DNA of 28,982 bases from DAOUFU01 sp034429275 (GCA_034429275.1 DAOUFU010000064.1:1-28982); one strand, 5' to 3'. Shown: positions 1 through 8,834, numbered from the stretch's first letter. A program made the numbers and translations. The notes: generated by a model not told the origin, from the sequence alone.

Positions 1-192
1 AACCTGACAGCGCGTTTTCCGAGCAAACACCGGCCTCACCCCAAACCTCGCCGCTCCCTGCGGGGTCGGCTCGGTTTTGCCCCTCTCCAAAAAAAGTTTT
101 GGAGAGGGGCAACACCGAGCCGAACCCGCAGGGAGCGGCGAGGTTTGGGGTGAGGCCGGTGTTTGCCCGGAAAACGCGCTGTCAGATTTTGC
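1..192. repeat. Long hairpin repeat (MITE-like), nearly complete copy
   Basis: Nearly the whole stretch is one inverted repeat. The left arm is about 4-92 and the right arm about 97-185, with a 4-nt loop at 93-96. The arms pair almost throughout, with small bulges. From outside in, landmarks are CTGACAGCG, a GTTTTCC block, CAAACACCGG, GGCCTCACCCC, and the innermost GCCCCTCTCCAAAA. The right end continues as GATTTTGC to 192, which mirrors the GCAAAACC border of the partial copy at 8834. I see no transposase. A small plus-strand reading frame inside the right arm looks spurious. It is probably a non-autonomous mobile or structural repeat. The left border lies at or beyond the window edge. Confidence 0.85.
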
Positions 193-215
193 ACGCACCC
201 TTTTGGGGACCGCCC

Positions 216-244
216 TTGACTCCTGCCCTATCGCCTGCTAGACT
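216..244 (+). promoter_or_regulatory. Predicted sigma70-type promoter with extended -10
   Basis: There is a -35 TTGACT at 216-221, a 17-bp spacer, and a -10 TAGACT at 239-244 with an extended -10 TG at 236-237. Transcription would start near 251 and read the leader of the tandem-GNAT gene. CCTGCTAG (234-241), overlapping the -10, is repeated in inverted orientation as CTAGCAGG (287-294), a possible operator pair. The prediction comes from sequence only. Confidence 0.5.
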
Positions 245-321
245 GGCCCCATCACCTCAAGAGGAGCGCATTCGACGAATGGTTCACTAGCAGGTAGCAC
301 CTCACGGCACTGATCGCCCCC

Positions 322-431
322 GCCCTGTCGATTTGCACAGAGGCGGCGTCGTGTCGTCTTGCGCCTGCGGACCATCCGCCCCTTCTCCGATCTCTTGAGG
401 GACTCCTTGCGATCTCTAGCCGCAGGCGCGA
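322..431 (+). promoter_or_regulatory. Leader RNA with antiterminator, candidate riboswitch or attenuator
   Basis: Within the 5' leader, GCGCCTGCGG (361-370) is a perfect reverse complement of CCGCAGGCGC (420-429). The pairing extends two more positions (359/431 A-T and 360/430 wobble). The 3' strand of this stem is also the 5' strand of the terminator hairpin at 420-440, so the two folds exclude each other. Upstream, a hairpin at 322-344 (GCCCTGT against ACAGaGGC with an A bulge) and a weak pairing of 341-345 with 362-366 could form a sensor or an anti-antiterminator. I do not recognise a known aptamer. The T-box signature and common riboswitch cores were looked for and not seen. Confidence 0.5.
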
Positions 432-445
432 CGCTTGCGGTTTTT
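420..445 (+). terminator. Intrinsic terminator inside the GNAT leader (attenuator)
   Basis: A continuous 9-bp stem (420-428 against 432-440, one G-T wobble, GC-rich) has a 3-nt loop (429-431) and is followed immediately by TTTTT at 441-445. It lies about 50 nt before the ATG of the gene it would silence and about 170 nt after the predicted transcription start. That position fits conditional premature termination better than ending an upstream gene, because no upstream gene is visible. Confidence 0.65.
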
Positions 446-493
446 CGTTGTTCACGTCGCGTCCGTATCGTGTTCTCGCAAGAGGAAAACCTC

Positions 494-1420
494 ATGAAAT
501 CCACCATCACGCATCGCCCGCTCTGCGGCGAAGCCGACGCCATGCGCCTGCATCGCCTGCTCACCGATTCCTACAGCCAGTTGGGCCGCCTGTTCAACTG
601 GGAAATCCGCCGCTGGGAAGGCTCGTATTGGTGTTCAACCGATGCCGAACTGGCCGACCCCAATTGGGGCGCACACACCGAAATCTGGGAGACCGCCGGA
701 GGGGACCTGGTCGGCGCGGCGGTGCCCGATGGACCCGGCGATCTGGCGCTGCAAATCCACCCGGACTACCGCGACCTCGAAGACGAGATCATCGCCTGGG
801 GCGAGCAGCACCTCGCGCGCACCAACGACGACGGCACGCGCGCACTCACGCTCTGGGCCTACGACTGGGACACCGACCGCCAGGAACGGCTGGCCCGGCT
901 CGGCTATGCGCCCAAACCCGAATGGTTCTGGCACCAGCGCCGCCGCCCAATCACGCTGCCCGTGCCCGATCGCGCGCCCGCCGAGGGCTACCTCATCCGC
1001 AGTGTGCGCGCCGACGAACACGACGTGCTGCGCTGGATCGAGATCAGCAACACGACCTTTGGTCACCGCCACCCGCCGGAAATGCACCGCAACTTCCAGC
1101 GATACTCGCCATCGCACAACTATGACCTGCACATCGTCGCCGAAGCGCCGGATGGCACCTTCGCCGCCTTCGCAGGCATGACTCTCTGCACCGCCAACCG
1201 TTACGGGCTGTTCGAGCCGGTCGGCACACATCCCGACCACCGGCGCAAAGGTCTTGCCAGCGCCTGCATGAACGAAGCCATCCGCCGCGTCCAGGCGCTC
1301 GGCGGAATCGATGTGCTCTATGTCGCCAATTGGGGGACTGCCGACGCTGGCAAGCTCTACGCCTCCGTCGGCCTGGAACACTACGCCACCGAAACCGCCT
1401 GGCAGAAAACCGGCTTCTAG
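494..1420 (+). CDS. Tandem-GNAT acetyltransferase (two GNAT-fold halves)
   Basis: This is a 308-aa protein probably made of two GNAT folds, the usual size for tandem GNATs. The C-terminal half carries a clear acetyl-CoA pyrophosphate-binding motif: GTHPDHRRKGLA at about 244-255, followed by a helix and the strand IDVLYVANW. The N-terminal half (about 10-150) looks degenerate and lacks an R/Q-x-x-G-x-G/A motif. The ATG at 494 is chosen because AAGAGG (480-485) sits 8 nt upstream. The open frame reaches back in phase to a TTG at 359, but that start would lie inside the leader hairpins. It is the only plus-strand gene here, has its own predicted promoter and attenuator, and converges with truB. 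The acyl acceptor cannot be told from sequence; a small molecule or antibiotic-like amine is as likely as a protein. Confidence 0.85.
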   Translation: MKSTITHRPLCGEADAMRLHRLLTDSYSQLGRLFNWEIRRWEGSYWCSTDAELADPNWGAHTEIWETAGGDLVGAAVPDGPGDLALQIHPDYRDLEDEIIAWGEQHLARTNDDGTRALTLWAYDWDTDRQERLARLGYAPKPEWFWHQRRRPITLPVPDRAPAEGYLIRSVRADEHDVLRWIEISNTTFGHRHPPEMHRNFQRYSPSHNYDLHIVAEAPDGTFAAFAGMTLCTANRYGLFEPVGTHPDHRRKGLASACMNEAIRRVQALGGIDVLYVANWGTADAGKLYASVGLEHYATETAWQKTGF

Positions 1421-1464
1421 CGCGGAGAAACAAGATCGCTGGCGGATCAAACCGGAACATCGCA

Positions 1465-1490
1465 GGGGCGGGTTTGCTCAAACTCGCCCC
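1465..1490. terminator. Stem-loop between convergent genes
   Basis: An 11-bp stem (1465-1475 against 1480-1490, one G-T wobble) with a GCTC loop lies midway between the convergent ends of the GNAT gene (1420) and truB (1545). It has no T-run on either strand, so it is not a canonical intrinsic terminator. It may act as a bidirectional end-of-transcript structure. Its arms (GGGGCGGGTTT type) match those of the REP-like stem at 3897-3926. The remainder of the 124-bp gap shows nothing further. Confidence 0.4.
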
Positions 1491-1544
1491 ACGCCGCGCG
1501 CTGTCCTCGCTTCGCGGCGAATATCCACCCCAGGCCGCACGCTG

Positions 1545-2438
1545 CTAGACGCCCTTCAGCACCTTCTCCGGCTTCCAGACCGTCTCCCCGCGTGCGACGT
1601 GCCGCGCCATCACCGCGATCAACTGCCCGCCGGGATCGTAGGCGCGCGCCAGGTCGCCGGTTTCCTCGCCGATCGGCACCATGCCGCCGTTGATCACCCA
1701 GGCCGCCGTCTGCGCGTCCAGGTGCAGCGCGGGATAATGCAGCAGCGCGCGGTCCGGCGGGATCAGGTGTTGCTGCCACGTCCGCGCGCGGACCGCCGCC
1801 TCAAAAGCGTCCCACGTCACCGCGTCGGCCACCGTGAAGGCCCCGCTCGCCGTGCGTTCCAGCCCGGCCAGGTATGCGCCGCTGCCCACCGCGCGTCCCA
1901 GGTCATAGGCCAGGCTGCGGATATACGTCCCCGGCGAGCACGCCACCTCCAGCGTGGCGAACGGAGGTTCCCAGTCGATGATCTCCAGCCGGTGAATAGT
2001 CACCGCGCGGGGCTGTCGCTCGATCTCGCGCCCATCGCGCGCCAGGTCATACAGCCGCTTGCCGCCCTGCTTGATCGCGCTGTAGACCGGCGGCACCTGC
2101 CAGATATCGCCGCGAAACCGGTCTAGCGCCGCTTCAACTGCCGCCCGATCCGGCAACGGCGCGCCCGTCGGCATCACCTCGCCCTCGGAGTCATACGTCT
2201 CCGTCTCCGCGCCGAAGCACACTCGCGCCCGGTAGACCTTCTCCGAAGCCATCACGTATTCGCTCAGGCGCGTGGCCGGCCCCAGGCACAGCACCAGCAC
2301 GCCCGTCGCCATCGGGTCGAGCGTGCCCGCGTGCCCCACCTTTTTGGCGCGGAGCAGCTTCCGCACCCCGGCCACAATCGCGTGACTCGTTGGCCCCAGC
2401 GGCTTGTTGATATTCAGCAGCCCATACCACTCCGCCAT
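1545..2438 (-). CDS. truB: tRNA pseudouridine(55) synthase TruB
   Basis: TruB converts U55 of the tRNA T-loop to pseudouridine in the cytoplasm. The 297-aa protein has the family N-terminus (LLNINKPLGPTSH), then the catalytic block GHAGTLDPMATGVL with the nucleophilic Asp41. It continues with the PPVYSAIKQGGKRLYDLAR motif near 115-135 and the CSPGTYIRSLAYDLG block that helps form the active site. The C-terminal part (about 220-297) is the short PUA-like tail. The length is normal. The ATG at 2438 follows the nrnA stop by 19 nt, so truB is the last gene of the nusA operon here; ribF and rpsO, often next in other bacteria, are absent. It ends facing the plus-strand GNAT gene. Confidence 0.97.
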   Translation of the reverse strand: MAEWYGLLNINKPLGPTSHAIVAGVRKLLRAKKVGHAGTLDPMATGVLVLCLGPATRLSEYVMASEKVYRARVCFGAETETYDSEGEVMPTGAPLPDRAAVEAALDRFRGDIWQVPPVYSAIKQGGKRLYDLARDGREIERQPRAVTIHRLEIIDWEPPFATLEVACSPGTYIRSLAYDLGRAVGSGAYLAGLERTASGAFTVADAVTWDAFEAAVRARTWQQHLIPPDRALLHYPALHLDAQTAAWVINGGMVPIGEETGDLARAYDPGGQLIAVMARHVARGETVWKPEKVLKGV

Positions 2439-2457
2439 CGGTCGCCCTCGCGTGCCC

Positions 2458-3444
2458 TCAACCGATCACCGGCGACCCGGCGCGAACCTCGGCCTTGAGC
2501 ATTGCGATCACGCGCGGGACCAGCGCCGCCAGCGGCTCGCCGCGCACCGTCGCGCCCGATGCCAGCCGGTGCCCGCCACCGCCCAGGCTCACCGCGACTT
2601 CCGAGGTATCGAACCCCGGCACCGCCCGGAAGCCCACCTCGACCGCGCCATCCGGCTTCTCTTTAAACACCGCCGAGATATACGCGCCCTCGGTCTGGAT
2701 CAGCGTGCCGACCAGTCCCGCGTCGTCAAAGCCATCGCTGCCCACTCGCTCGAACACCTCGCGCGCGATCACGGCCCAGATCACATGGTCCTCAAGCTGC
2801 ACGGTGGGCAGCACCTCCGCCCACAGCCGCAGCCCCCACAGCGACTTGCGGTTGACCGTGCGCTGCACAATCTCCGAGAGCGGCGCGCCCAGCAGCATCA
2901 GCCGCTGCGCCTTGCCCAGCAGGCCCGGCGTCACGTTGTCGGTGCGGAAGCACAGCGTATCGGTCACGATGCCGGTCAGCAGGCAGATCGCTACCGGCAA
3001 GTCCAACGCGATCTCCAGCCGGTCCAGCCAGTCGAGCACCCCCTCAGCCGCCGCAGCCGTCGCCGCGTCCACCAGGTTCGCCTGGCCAAACAGCGTGTTC
3101 GTCCGGTGATGGTCCAGGTTGATGACCGGCGCGCCCGTCTTCAGCGCCACCTGCCCCACCTGCCCCATACGCGGCTCGTCGCCGCAGTCCACCGCGATCA
3201 CCAGGTCCACGGCGGGCGGCGTATCGAGCGCGGCCAGCACCTCGCTCGCCCCTGGCAAAAAGGCCAGCCCGGCGGGCACGCCCTCATCGACCGCCATCAT
3301 CACCGATTTGCCCACCGACCGCAGCGCCAACCCCAGCCCACACAGCGAGCCGATGGCGTCGCCGTCCGGCCCGACATGAGTCACGATCAACACCGATCGC
3401 GCCTGCGCCAGCAGCGCGCCCGCTTCCTGCCAGTCAAGCCTCAT
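2458..3444 (-). CDS. nrnA: DHH/DHHA1 oligoribonuclease and pAp phosphatase (NrnA-type)
   Basis: NrnA-type proteins degrade very short RNAs (nanoRNA) and dephosphorylate pAp. The DHH phosphoesterase motifs are in order: THVGPDGDAIGS near residue 26 (usually HxNPDxDAxGS), VDCGDEPRM, and LDHHRTN. The C-terminal DHHA1 domain carries the substrate-binding GGGGH signature (VSLGGGGHRLASGATV). The ATG at 3444, giving 328 aa, is preferred to the in-phase upstream start at 3471. It overlaps the end of rbfA by 11 nt, which suggests translational coupling, and it removes a low-complexity MRTTRTATT lead. The first motif has Val-Gly where most relatives have Asn, but all metal-binding Asp and His residues are present. 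The rbfA-nrnA-truB order matches Gram-positive operons. Confidence 0.93.
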   Translation of the reverse strand: MRLDWQEAGALLAQARSVLIVTHVGPDGDAIGSLCGLGLALRSVGKSVMMAVDEGVPAGLAFLPGASEVLAALDTPPAVDLVIAVDCGDEPRMGQVGQVALKTGAPVINLDHHRTNTLFGQANLVDAATAAAAEGVLDWLDRLEIALDLPVAICLLTGIVTDTLCFRTDNVTPGLLGKAQRLMLLGAPLSEIVQRTVNRKSLWGLRLWAEVLPTVQLEDHVIWAVIAREVFERVGSDGFDDAGLVGTLIQTEGAYISAVFKEKPDGAVEVGFRAVPGFDTSEVAVSLGGGGHRLASGATVRGEPLAALVPRVIAMLKAEVRAGSPVIG

Positions 3445-3835
3445 GGTCGTCGCCGTCCTCGTCGTGCGCATCCGGCGCGGCTTCGAGCGGTGGCAGTGCG
3501 CCGGATTCGTGCAGCGCGCTCAGCAGTTCGTCGATCCGCTCACCGCGATCCATCGCCGCGTCCCAGTGGAAGTGAAGGGTCGGCGTCCGGCGGAAGCTGG
3601 TCCGCGCCGCCAGTTCGCGCCGCAGAAAGCCCCCTGCGCGCTCCAGCCCTGCCATCACGCTGGCCGCTTCATCCAGCGAGTGTACATACACATCGGCATA
3701 TTCGATCTCGCGGTCCACCTTCACACCGGTGATGGTCACCGATTCCAGCGCCGGGTCGGTGACCTCGGTCATCAGCAGTTCGCTGATGATTTCCTGAATC
3801 AGCCGGGCGGCGCGTTCCTGTTTGATCGTTCCCAT
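3434..3835 (-). CDS. rbfA: 30S ribosome-binding factor RbfA
   Basis: RbfA binds immature 30S subunits, helps mature the 5' end of 16S rRNA, and is a cold-shock adaptation factor. The 133-aa protein has the single KH-like fold. The start is QERAARLIQEIISELLMTEV, then the DPALESVTITGVKVDREIEYADVYV strand region, then LRRELAARTSFRRTPTLHFHWD, which is diagnostic. The last ~18 residues are an acidic tail (DAHDEDGDDHEA). Its final codons overlap the nrnA start. Upstream lies a 179-nt gap after infB that contains a REP-like stem, so rbfA may depend on read-through past that structure. Confidence 0.96.
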   Translation of the reverse strand: MGTIKQERAARLIQEIISELLMTEVTDPALESVTITGVKVDREIEYADVYVHSLDEAASVMAGLERAGGFLRRELAARTSFRRTPTLHFHWDAAMDRGERIDELLSALHESGALPPLEAAPDAHDEDGDDHEA

Positions 3836-4014
3836 TCTGTCCGTCCTTTTCCAATCTCCGGGCAGTCACCGTCGTGCCGCACTGCCGATCAACAAAGTAG
3901 GGACGGGTCTCGTAACCCGCCCCTACACAGCGGCACTCTGGCGGGATAGCGGTCCCTCGGCGGGGCCTGTCTTGCTCATGCCGCCGAAGGCCAATCATGC
4001 TCGGCTGCGCGCGG
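3836..4014. other. Intergenic gap between infB and rbfA with two stems
   Basis: This 179-bp gap sits inside an otherwise compact operon. It holds the REP-like stem at 3897-3926. A second imperfect stem pairs CCTCGGCGG (3955-3963) with CCGCCGAAGG (3981-3990) with a one-base bulge. I see no supported reading frame and no convincing promoter. Confidence 0.6.
3897..3926. repeat. REP-like 30-bp inverted repeat
   Basis: The arms GTAGGGACGGGT (3897-3908) and ACCCGCCCCTAC (3915-3926) pair with one mismatch around a 6-nt loop. The stem lies between infB and rbfA on the minus strand. The arm sequence is of the same class as the stem at 1465-1490. It is likely an intergenic palindromic repeat that could moderate read-through or mRNA decay inside the operon. 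Confidence 0.7.
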
Positions 4015-5802
4015 TTAACTCACGCGCTCGCGCACGTAAAACTCTATCCGGTCGCCCTCAACGAAGTCGTTGAACCCTTCCAGCCCGATGCCGCACTCGA
4101 AGCCCGTGCGCACTTCGCGCACATCGTCCTCGAAGCGCTTCAGGCTGCGCACGCTCACGTCGCTCACGATCACATTGCCCTGGCGCATCACGCGCGCCTT
4201 GGCATTACGCCGGATGGTGCCTTCCAGCACATACGACCCGGCAATCGTGCCCACACGCGGCACGCGGAACAACTGCCGCACTTCCGCCACGCCTATCAGC
4301 TTGTCGGCATAGACCGGTTCCAGCAGCCCATGCAGCGCCAGTTCCACGGCTTCCCGCAACTGGTAGATGATCTTGTAGGTGCGGATGTCTACCCCTTTGG
4401 ATTCGGCTAACCGCGCGGCTGCCGAGTCTGGTTCCACGTTGAACCCCACAATAATCGCCTTCGAGGCGCTGGCGAGATTCACATCGTTCTCGGTGATCTC
4501 CCCCACATCGGCGTGGAGCACGCGCACACCCAGGTCGCCCACTTCGATCCCCTCGATCTCGTGGACCACCGGCTCCAGCGAGCCATCCACATCGACCTTG
4601 ACGATCAGCAGCAGCTCTTTGGTCTCGCCAGCCTGGAAGCGCGCGAATACCTCTTCCAGCGTCAACCCCGTCACCGGCTGCCTGGCCGATTCTGCTGCCG
4701 CCAGCCGCCGTTCTTCGACCAGCGCCCGCGCCTCTTTGACGTTCTTCATCACCTCGAACCGCTCACCCGCGTGGGGCGGCATATCCAGCCCCATCACCAG
4801 CACCGGCACCGACGGCCCCGCGCTCTTGATGGACGCCCCTGTATAGTCGAACATGGCCTTGACTCGCCCGTGCGACAGCCCGGCTACGATCATGTCGCCG
4901 GTGTGCAGGGTGCCGTTCTGCACCAACAGGGTAGCCAGTGGGCCGCGCCCCGCTTCCATCCGGCCTTCGAGCACTGTGCCGCTCGCGTTGGCATCCGGGT
5001 TGGCCAGGATTTCGGTCTCTTCGGCGGTCATCAGGATCGCTTCAAGCAGGTCCGGGATGCCAGATTGGGTCACGGCACTCACCGGCACCACCAGCGTATC
5101 ACCGCCCCACTCGTCCGTTTTCAGGTCGAGTTCTTCAGCCAGTTGTTGCTTGACCCGTTCCGGGTTGGCGTTGGCCTTGTCGATCTTATTCAGCGCCACC
5201 ACCACCGGCACATGGGCGGCCCGCACGTGGGCCAGCGCCTCGCGCGTTGTCGGCATGACGCCGTCATCCGCCGCCACCACCAGCACGGCGATGTCCGCCC
5301 CTTGCGCGCCGCGCGCCCGCATGGCGGTAAATGCTTCGTGGCCCGGCGTATCCAGGAACGTGATCGTCTGCCCGTTGTGGACGACCTGGTACGCGCCGAT
5401 ATGCTGGGTGATGCCGCCTGCCTCAGCCGCCGTCACGTTGGTGTGCCGGATCACGTCCAGCAGCGAGGTCTTGCCATGATCGACATGCCCCAGAATCGTC
5501 ACCACCGGCGGGCGGCGCTTGAGCTTCGATGCGTCTTCTTCGGCGATGACCTTGCGCCATTCCAGCTTCTCGCCTTCTTCTTCCGGCTGAACCTTGACTG
5601 CGCGCAGCGGGCGCGCTTCAAAGCCCAACCCGTCGGCCACAATCGCCGCCGTGTCATAGTCGATCTGCTGGTTGATCGAGGCCATGATGCCGTTGCTGAT
5701 CAGCTCTTTCATGACTTCGATCGGGCTGGCGTGCATCCGCTCGGCCAGATCGCGCACCGTCAGAAAATCAGGGATTTCGAGTATTTGTCGTTCTTGGGCC
5801 AT
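4015..5802 (-). CDS. infB: Translation initiation factor IF-2
   Basis: IF-2 is the GTPase that brings fMet-tRNA to the 30S subunit and promotes joining of the 50S subunit. The 595-aa protein is a compact form. A short IF2-N-like module (residues 10-65, FLTVRDLAERMHASPIEVMK) is followed directly by the G domain. G motifs are G1 GHVDHGKT 105-112, G2 GGITQHIG 129-136, G3 DTPGHE 151-156, G4 NKID 205-208 and G5 SAV 242-244. Domains II-IV follow, ending in the fMet-tRNA-binding C2 barrel (RVGTIAGSYVLEGTIRRNAKARVMR and FNDFVEGDRIEFY). The long, variable N-terminal extension of enterobacterial IF-2 is missing. The ATG at 5802 has only a weak Shine-Dalgarno. A 236-nt gap separates it from ylxR. Confidence 0.98.
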   Translation of the reverse strand: MAQERQILEIPDFLTVRDLAERMHASPIEVMKELISNGIMASINQQIDYDTAAIVADGLGFEARPLRAVKVQPEEEGEKLEWRKVIAEEDASKLKRRPPVVTILGHVDHGKTSLLDVIRHTNVTAAEAGGITQHIGAYQVVHNGQTITFLDTPGHEAFTAMRARGAQGADIAVLVVAADDGVMPTTREALAHVRAAHVPVVVALNKIDKANANPERVKQQLAEELDLKTDEWGGDTLVVPVSAVTQSGIPDLLEAILMTAEETEILANPDANASGTVLEGRMEAGRGPLATLLVQNGTLHTGDMIVAGLSHGRVKAMFDYTGASIKSAGPSVPVLVMGLDMPPHAGERFEVMKNVKEARALVEERRLAAAESARQPVTGLTLEEVFARFQAGETKELLLIVKVDVDGSLEPVVHEIEGIEVGDLGVRVLHADVGEITENDVNLASASKAIIVGFNVEPDSAAARLAESKGVDIRTYKIIYQLREAVELALHGLLEPVYADKLIGVAEVRQLFRVPRVGTIAGSYVLEGTIRRNAKARVMRQGNVIVSDVSVRSLKRFEDDVREVRTGFECGIGLEGFNDFVEGDRIEFYVRERVS

Positions 5803-6038
5803 AGAATTCGCGGTTTCAGCCGGACCCCTCCGGGTCGCTCAGCCTGGCCGCTAGCCTCCTCTCATGATTTGGTGTTCAGGGCGAGATGCCCCCGGCTCAC
5901 TTTCGAGCCGCACTGCGTGGTTTTTTCGATACATCCAACTGGCCTGGCAGGCCAGGTGGGTCATGACCGGTCACGCGCGGTGCGCCGGTCGCCCACCGGG
6001 CGAGACCGCCTCACACCACGCCGTTCACCTCATGCCCC
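5803..6038. other. Hairpin-rich gap upstream of infB
   Basis: The gap is 236 bp long. In many Firmicutes operons an L7Ae-like gene (ylxQ) sits here, but I find no frame that resembles it. The gap contains a small hairpin beside infB (GACCC 5823-5827 with GGGTC 5832-5836) and CGGCTC/GAGCCG at 5893-5910. It also contains the palindrome TGGCCTGGCAGGCCA at 5940-5954 and overlapping palindromes at 5959-5973. On the minus strand these would fold in the mRNA just before infB. No clear promoter was found. Confidence 0.5.
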
Positions 6039-6371
6039 TCACGATCCGGCATCCTTACCGGAGGCCCCATCAGGGGCCGCGCCCATCGCAGGGCGCGCCG
6101 CCTCAATCCTTGCACGATCCGCATCCGTCAGCGTCGTGCGCAGCGCGTGGGCCAGCGCATCGGTAGCCAGCGCCTTGTCCCAACACGCCGGTCTATCGCA
6201 CAGGTATGCGCCCCGGCCATTGCGCTTGCCGCTGCGGTCCACCACGACGCCTTCATCTGCCGTGCGAACCAACCGCGTCAGCGTGCGTTTATCCGCCGTT
6301 GCCCGGCAGATCACACAGGTCCGCTGTGGAACACGCTTCTGCCGTTTGGGCTGGGTCGATGCCTTCGCCAT
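6039..6371 (-). CDS. rnpM: RNase P modulator RnpM (YlxR family)
   Basis: YlxR proteins are small RNA-binding proteins of the nusA operon. In Bacillus the protein binds RNase P RNA and modulates its activity. The 110-aa protein has the diagnostic RVPQRTCVICR start (13-23), RLVR at 33-36, then DRSGKRNGRGAYLC (45-58) and CW (63-64). The Cys pairs C19/C22 and C58/C63 could bind a metal. The last ~20 residues are a low-complexity Ala/Gly tail. It starts 32 nt after the nusA stop and is probably co-transcribed with it. Family membership is secure. The role in this organism is inferred from relatives. Confidence 0.93.
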   Translation of the reverse strand: MAKASTQPKRQKRVPQRTCVICRATADKRTLTRLVRTADEGVVVDRSGKRNGRGAYLCDRPACWDKALATDALAHALRTTLTDADRARIEAARPAMGAAPDGASGKDAGS

Positions 6372-6403
6372 AGCTCAATCCCCGGCACGGCGCGCCGCGC
6401 CCG

Positions 6404-8308
<1,905 letters not shown>

Positions 8309-8505
8309 CGTCGTTCTTTTTGCCCGACTGGGCTACTCGCTCCATCCGTTTGATAATGCATTGTCCGAACCGGCGGTAGGTTCGAGATCAGGCCCCTGGG
8401 CGGCTGCGAAGCGGTGCGCCGCCGAACACACCGCGCCTGGCCCAGGGCCATATAAGACGAAAAGTGGGGGCTACCCACTTTCCGCTCGACGTCTCCAACT
8501 CACTC
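8309..8505 (-). promoter_or_regulatory. Structured 5' leader of the nusA operon
   Basis: Roughly 197 nt separate the predicted start point (about 8505) from the nusA ATG. Reading the minus strand there are three hairpins. Hairpin A (8461-8481) is a perfect 8-bp stem AAAGTGGG/CCCACTTT. Hairpin B (8391-8449) is a 10-bp stem with one bulge that encloses another stem, GCGGTG/CACCGC (8411-8416 with 8429-8434). Hairpin C is CGAACC/GGTTCG (8366-8371 with 8379-8384). No open frame or tRNA fold is supported. The layout suggests control of the operon at RNA level, perhaps NusA autoregulation; that is inference. Confidence 0.5.
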
Positions 8506-8511
8506 GCCTAC

Positions 8512-8540
8512 AGTATACCATGCGCCCCCTCGCTTGACAA
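8512..8540 (-). promoter_or_regulatory. Promoter of the nusA operon (extended -10)
   Basis: On the minus strand the -35 TTGTCA (8535-8540) and -10 TATACT (8512-8517) each match the sigma70 consensus at five of six positions. They are separated by exactly 17 bp, and TGG directly precedes the -10 as an extended element. This is the best promoter in the window. The -35 box directly abuts the direct repeat that starts at 8541, so the repeat insertion borders the promoter. Confidence 0.75.
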
Positions 8541-8834
8541 GGGTCTTTATGGGATGGTCAGGGCAAACGCATCAAAAAAAACTGTTTCGGTTGATGCGCA
8601 TTGCCTGCCCCTGATGCCCATTGGCCCTGCGATCGGGTATGAGAGGCGAATGGTTGGCCTCACCCCCGCGCGGCCAAAACCGGGCCGCTTCGCCCCCTCT
8701 CCGAAAATTTTCGGAGAGGGGGCAACCGACAACGCGCCCGCAGGGCGCGGCGAAGGTGGGGGTGAGGCCGGACTCTCGCGGGTCACGTGTTTTGATGCGA
8801 TTACTCTGGGTCTTTATGGGATGATCAGGGCAAA
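8541..8834. repeat. Block of nested repeats between lysA and nusA
   Basis: A 27-bp direct repeat with one mismatch bounds the block (8541-8567 and 8808-8834; both begin GGGTCTTTATGGGATG). Just inside are the inverted ends CGCATCAAAA (8568-8577) and TTTTGATGCG (8790-8799). Positions 8551-8620 form an imperfect hairpin of their own. Positions 8656-8769 are an inverted repeat bounded by GGCCTCACCCC and GGGGTGAGGCC, with a 30-bp perfect palindrome at its centre (8693-8722). The right arm of that inner repeat is clearly related to the right arm of the hairpin at 1-192. There is no transposase frame. It is probably several non-autonomous insertions on top of each other. Confidence 0.75.

Noticed and set aside
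99..290. Small plus-strand frame at the left end
   Set aside because: Its PQGAAR-GVRP stretch is just the translated arm of the hairpin repeat. The same stretch appears in the frame at 8621-8824, so it reflects the repeat and not a protein family.
251..445. T-box leader in front of the GNAT gene
   Set aside because: The antiterminator T-box sequence (TGGNACCGCG type) is absent, and the gene is not a tRNA synthetase or amino-acid gene by clear homology.
359..493. In-frame N-terminal extension of the tandem-GNAT gene from a TTG
   Set aside because: It runs through the antiterminator and terminator hairpins and has no domain similarity. The ATG at 494 has a good ribosome site.
8366..8449. tRNA gene in the nusA leader, suggested by GGTTCGAGATC
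   Set aside because: No matching 5-bp T stem, anticodon arm or acceptor stem can be drawn around it on either strand.
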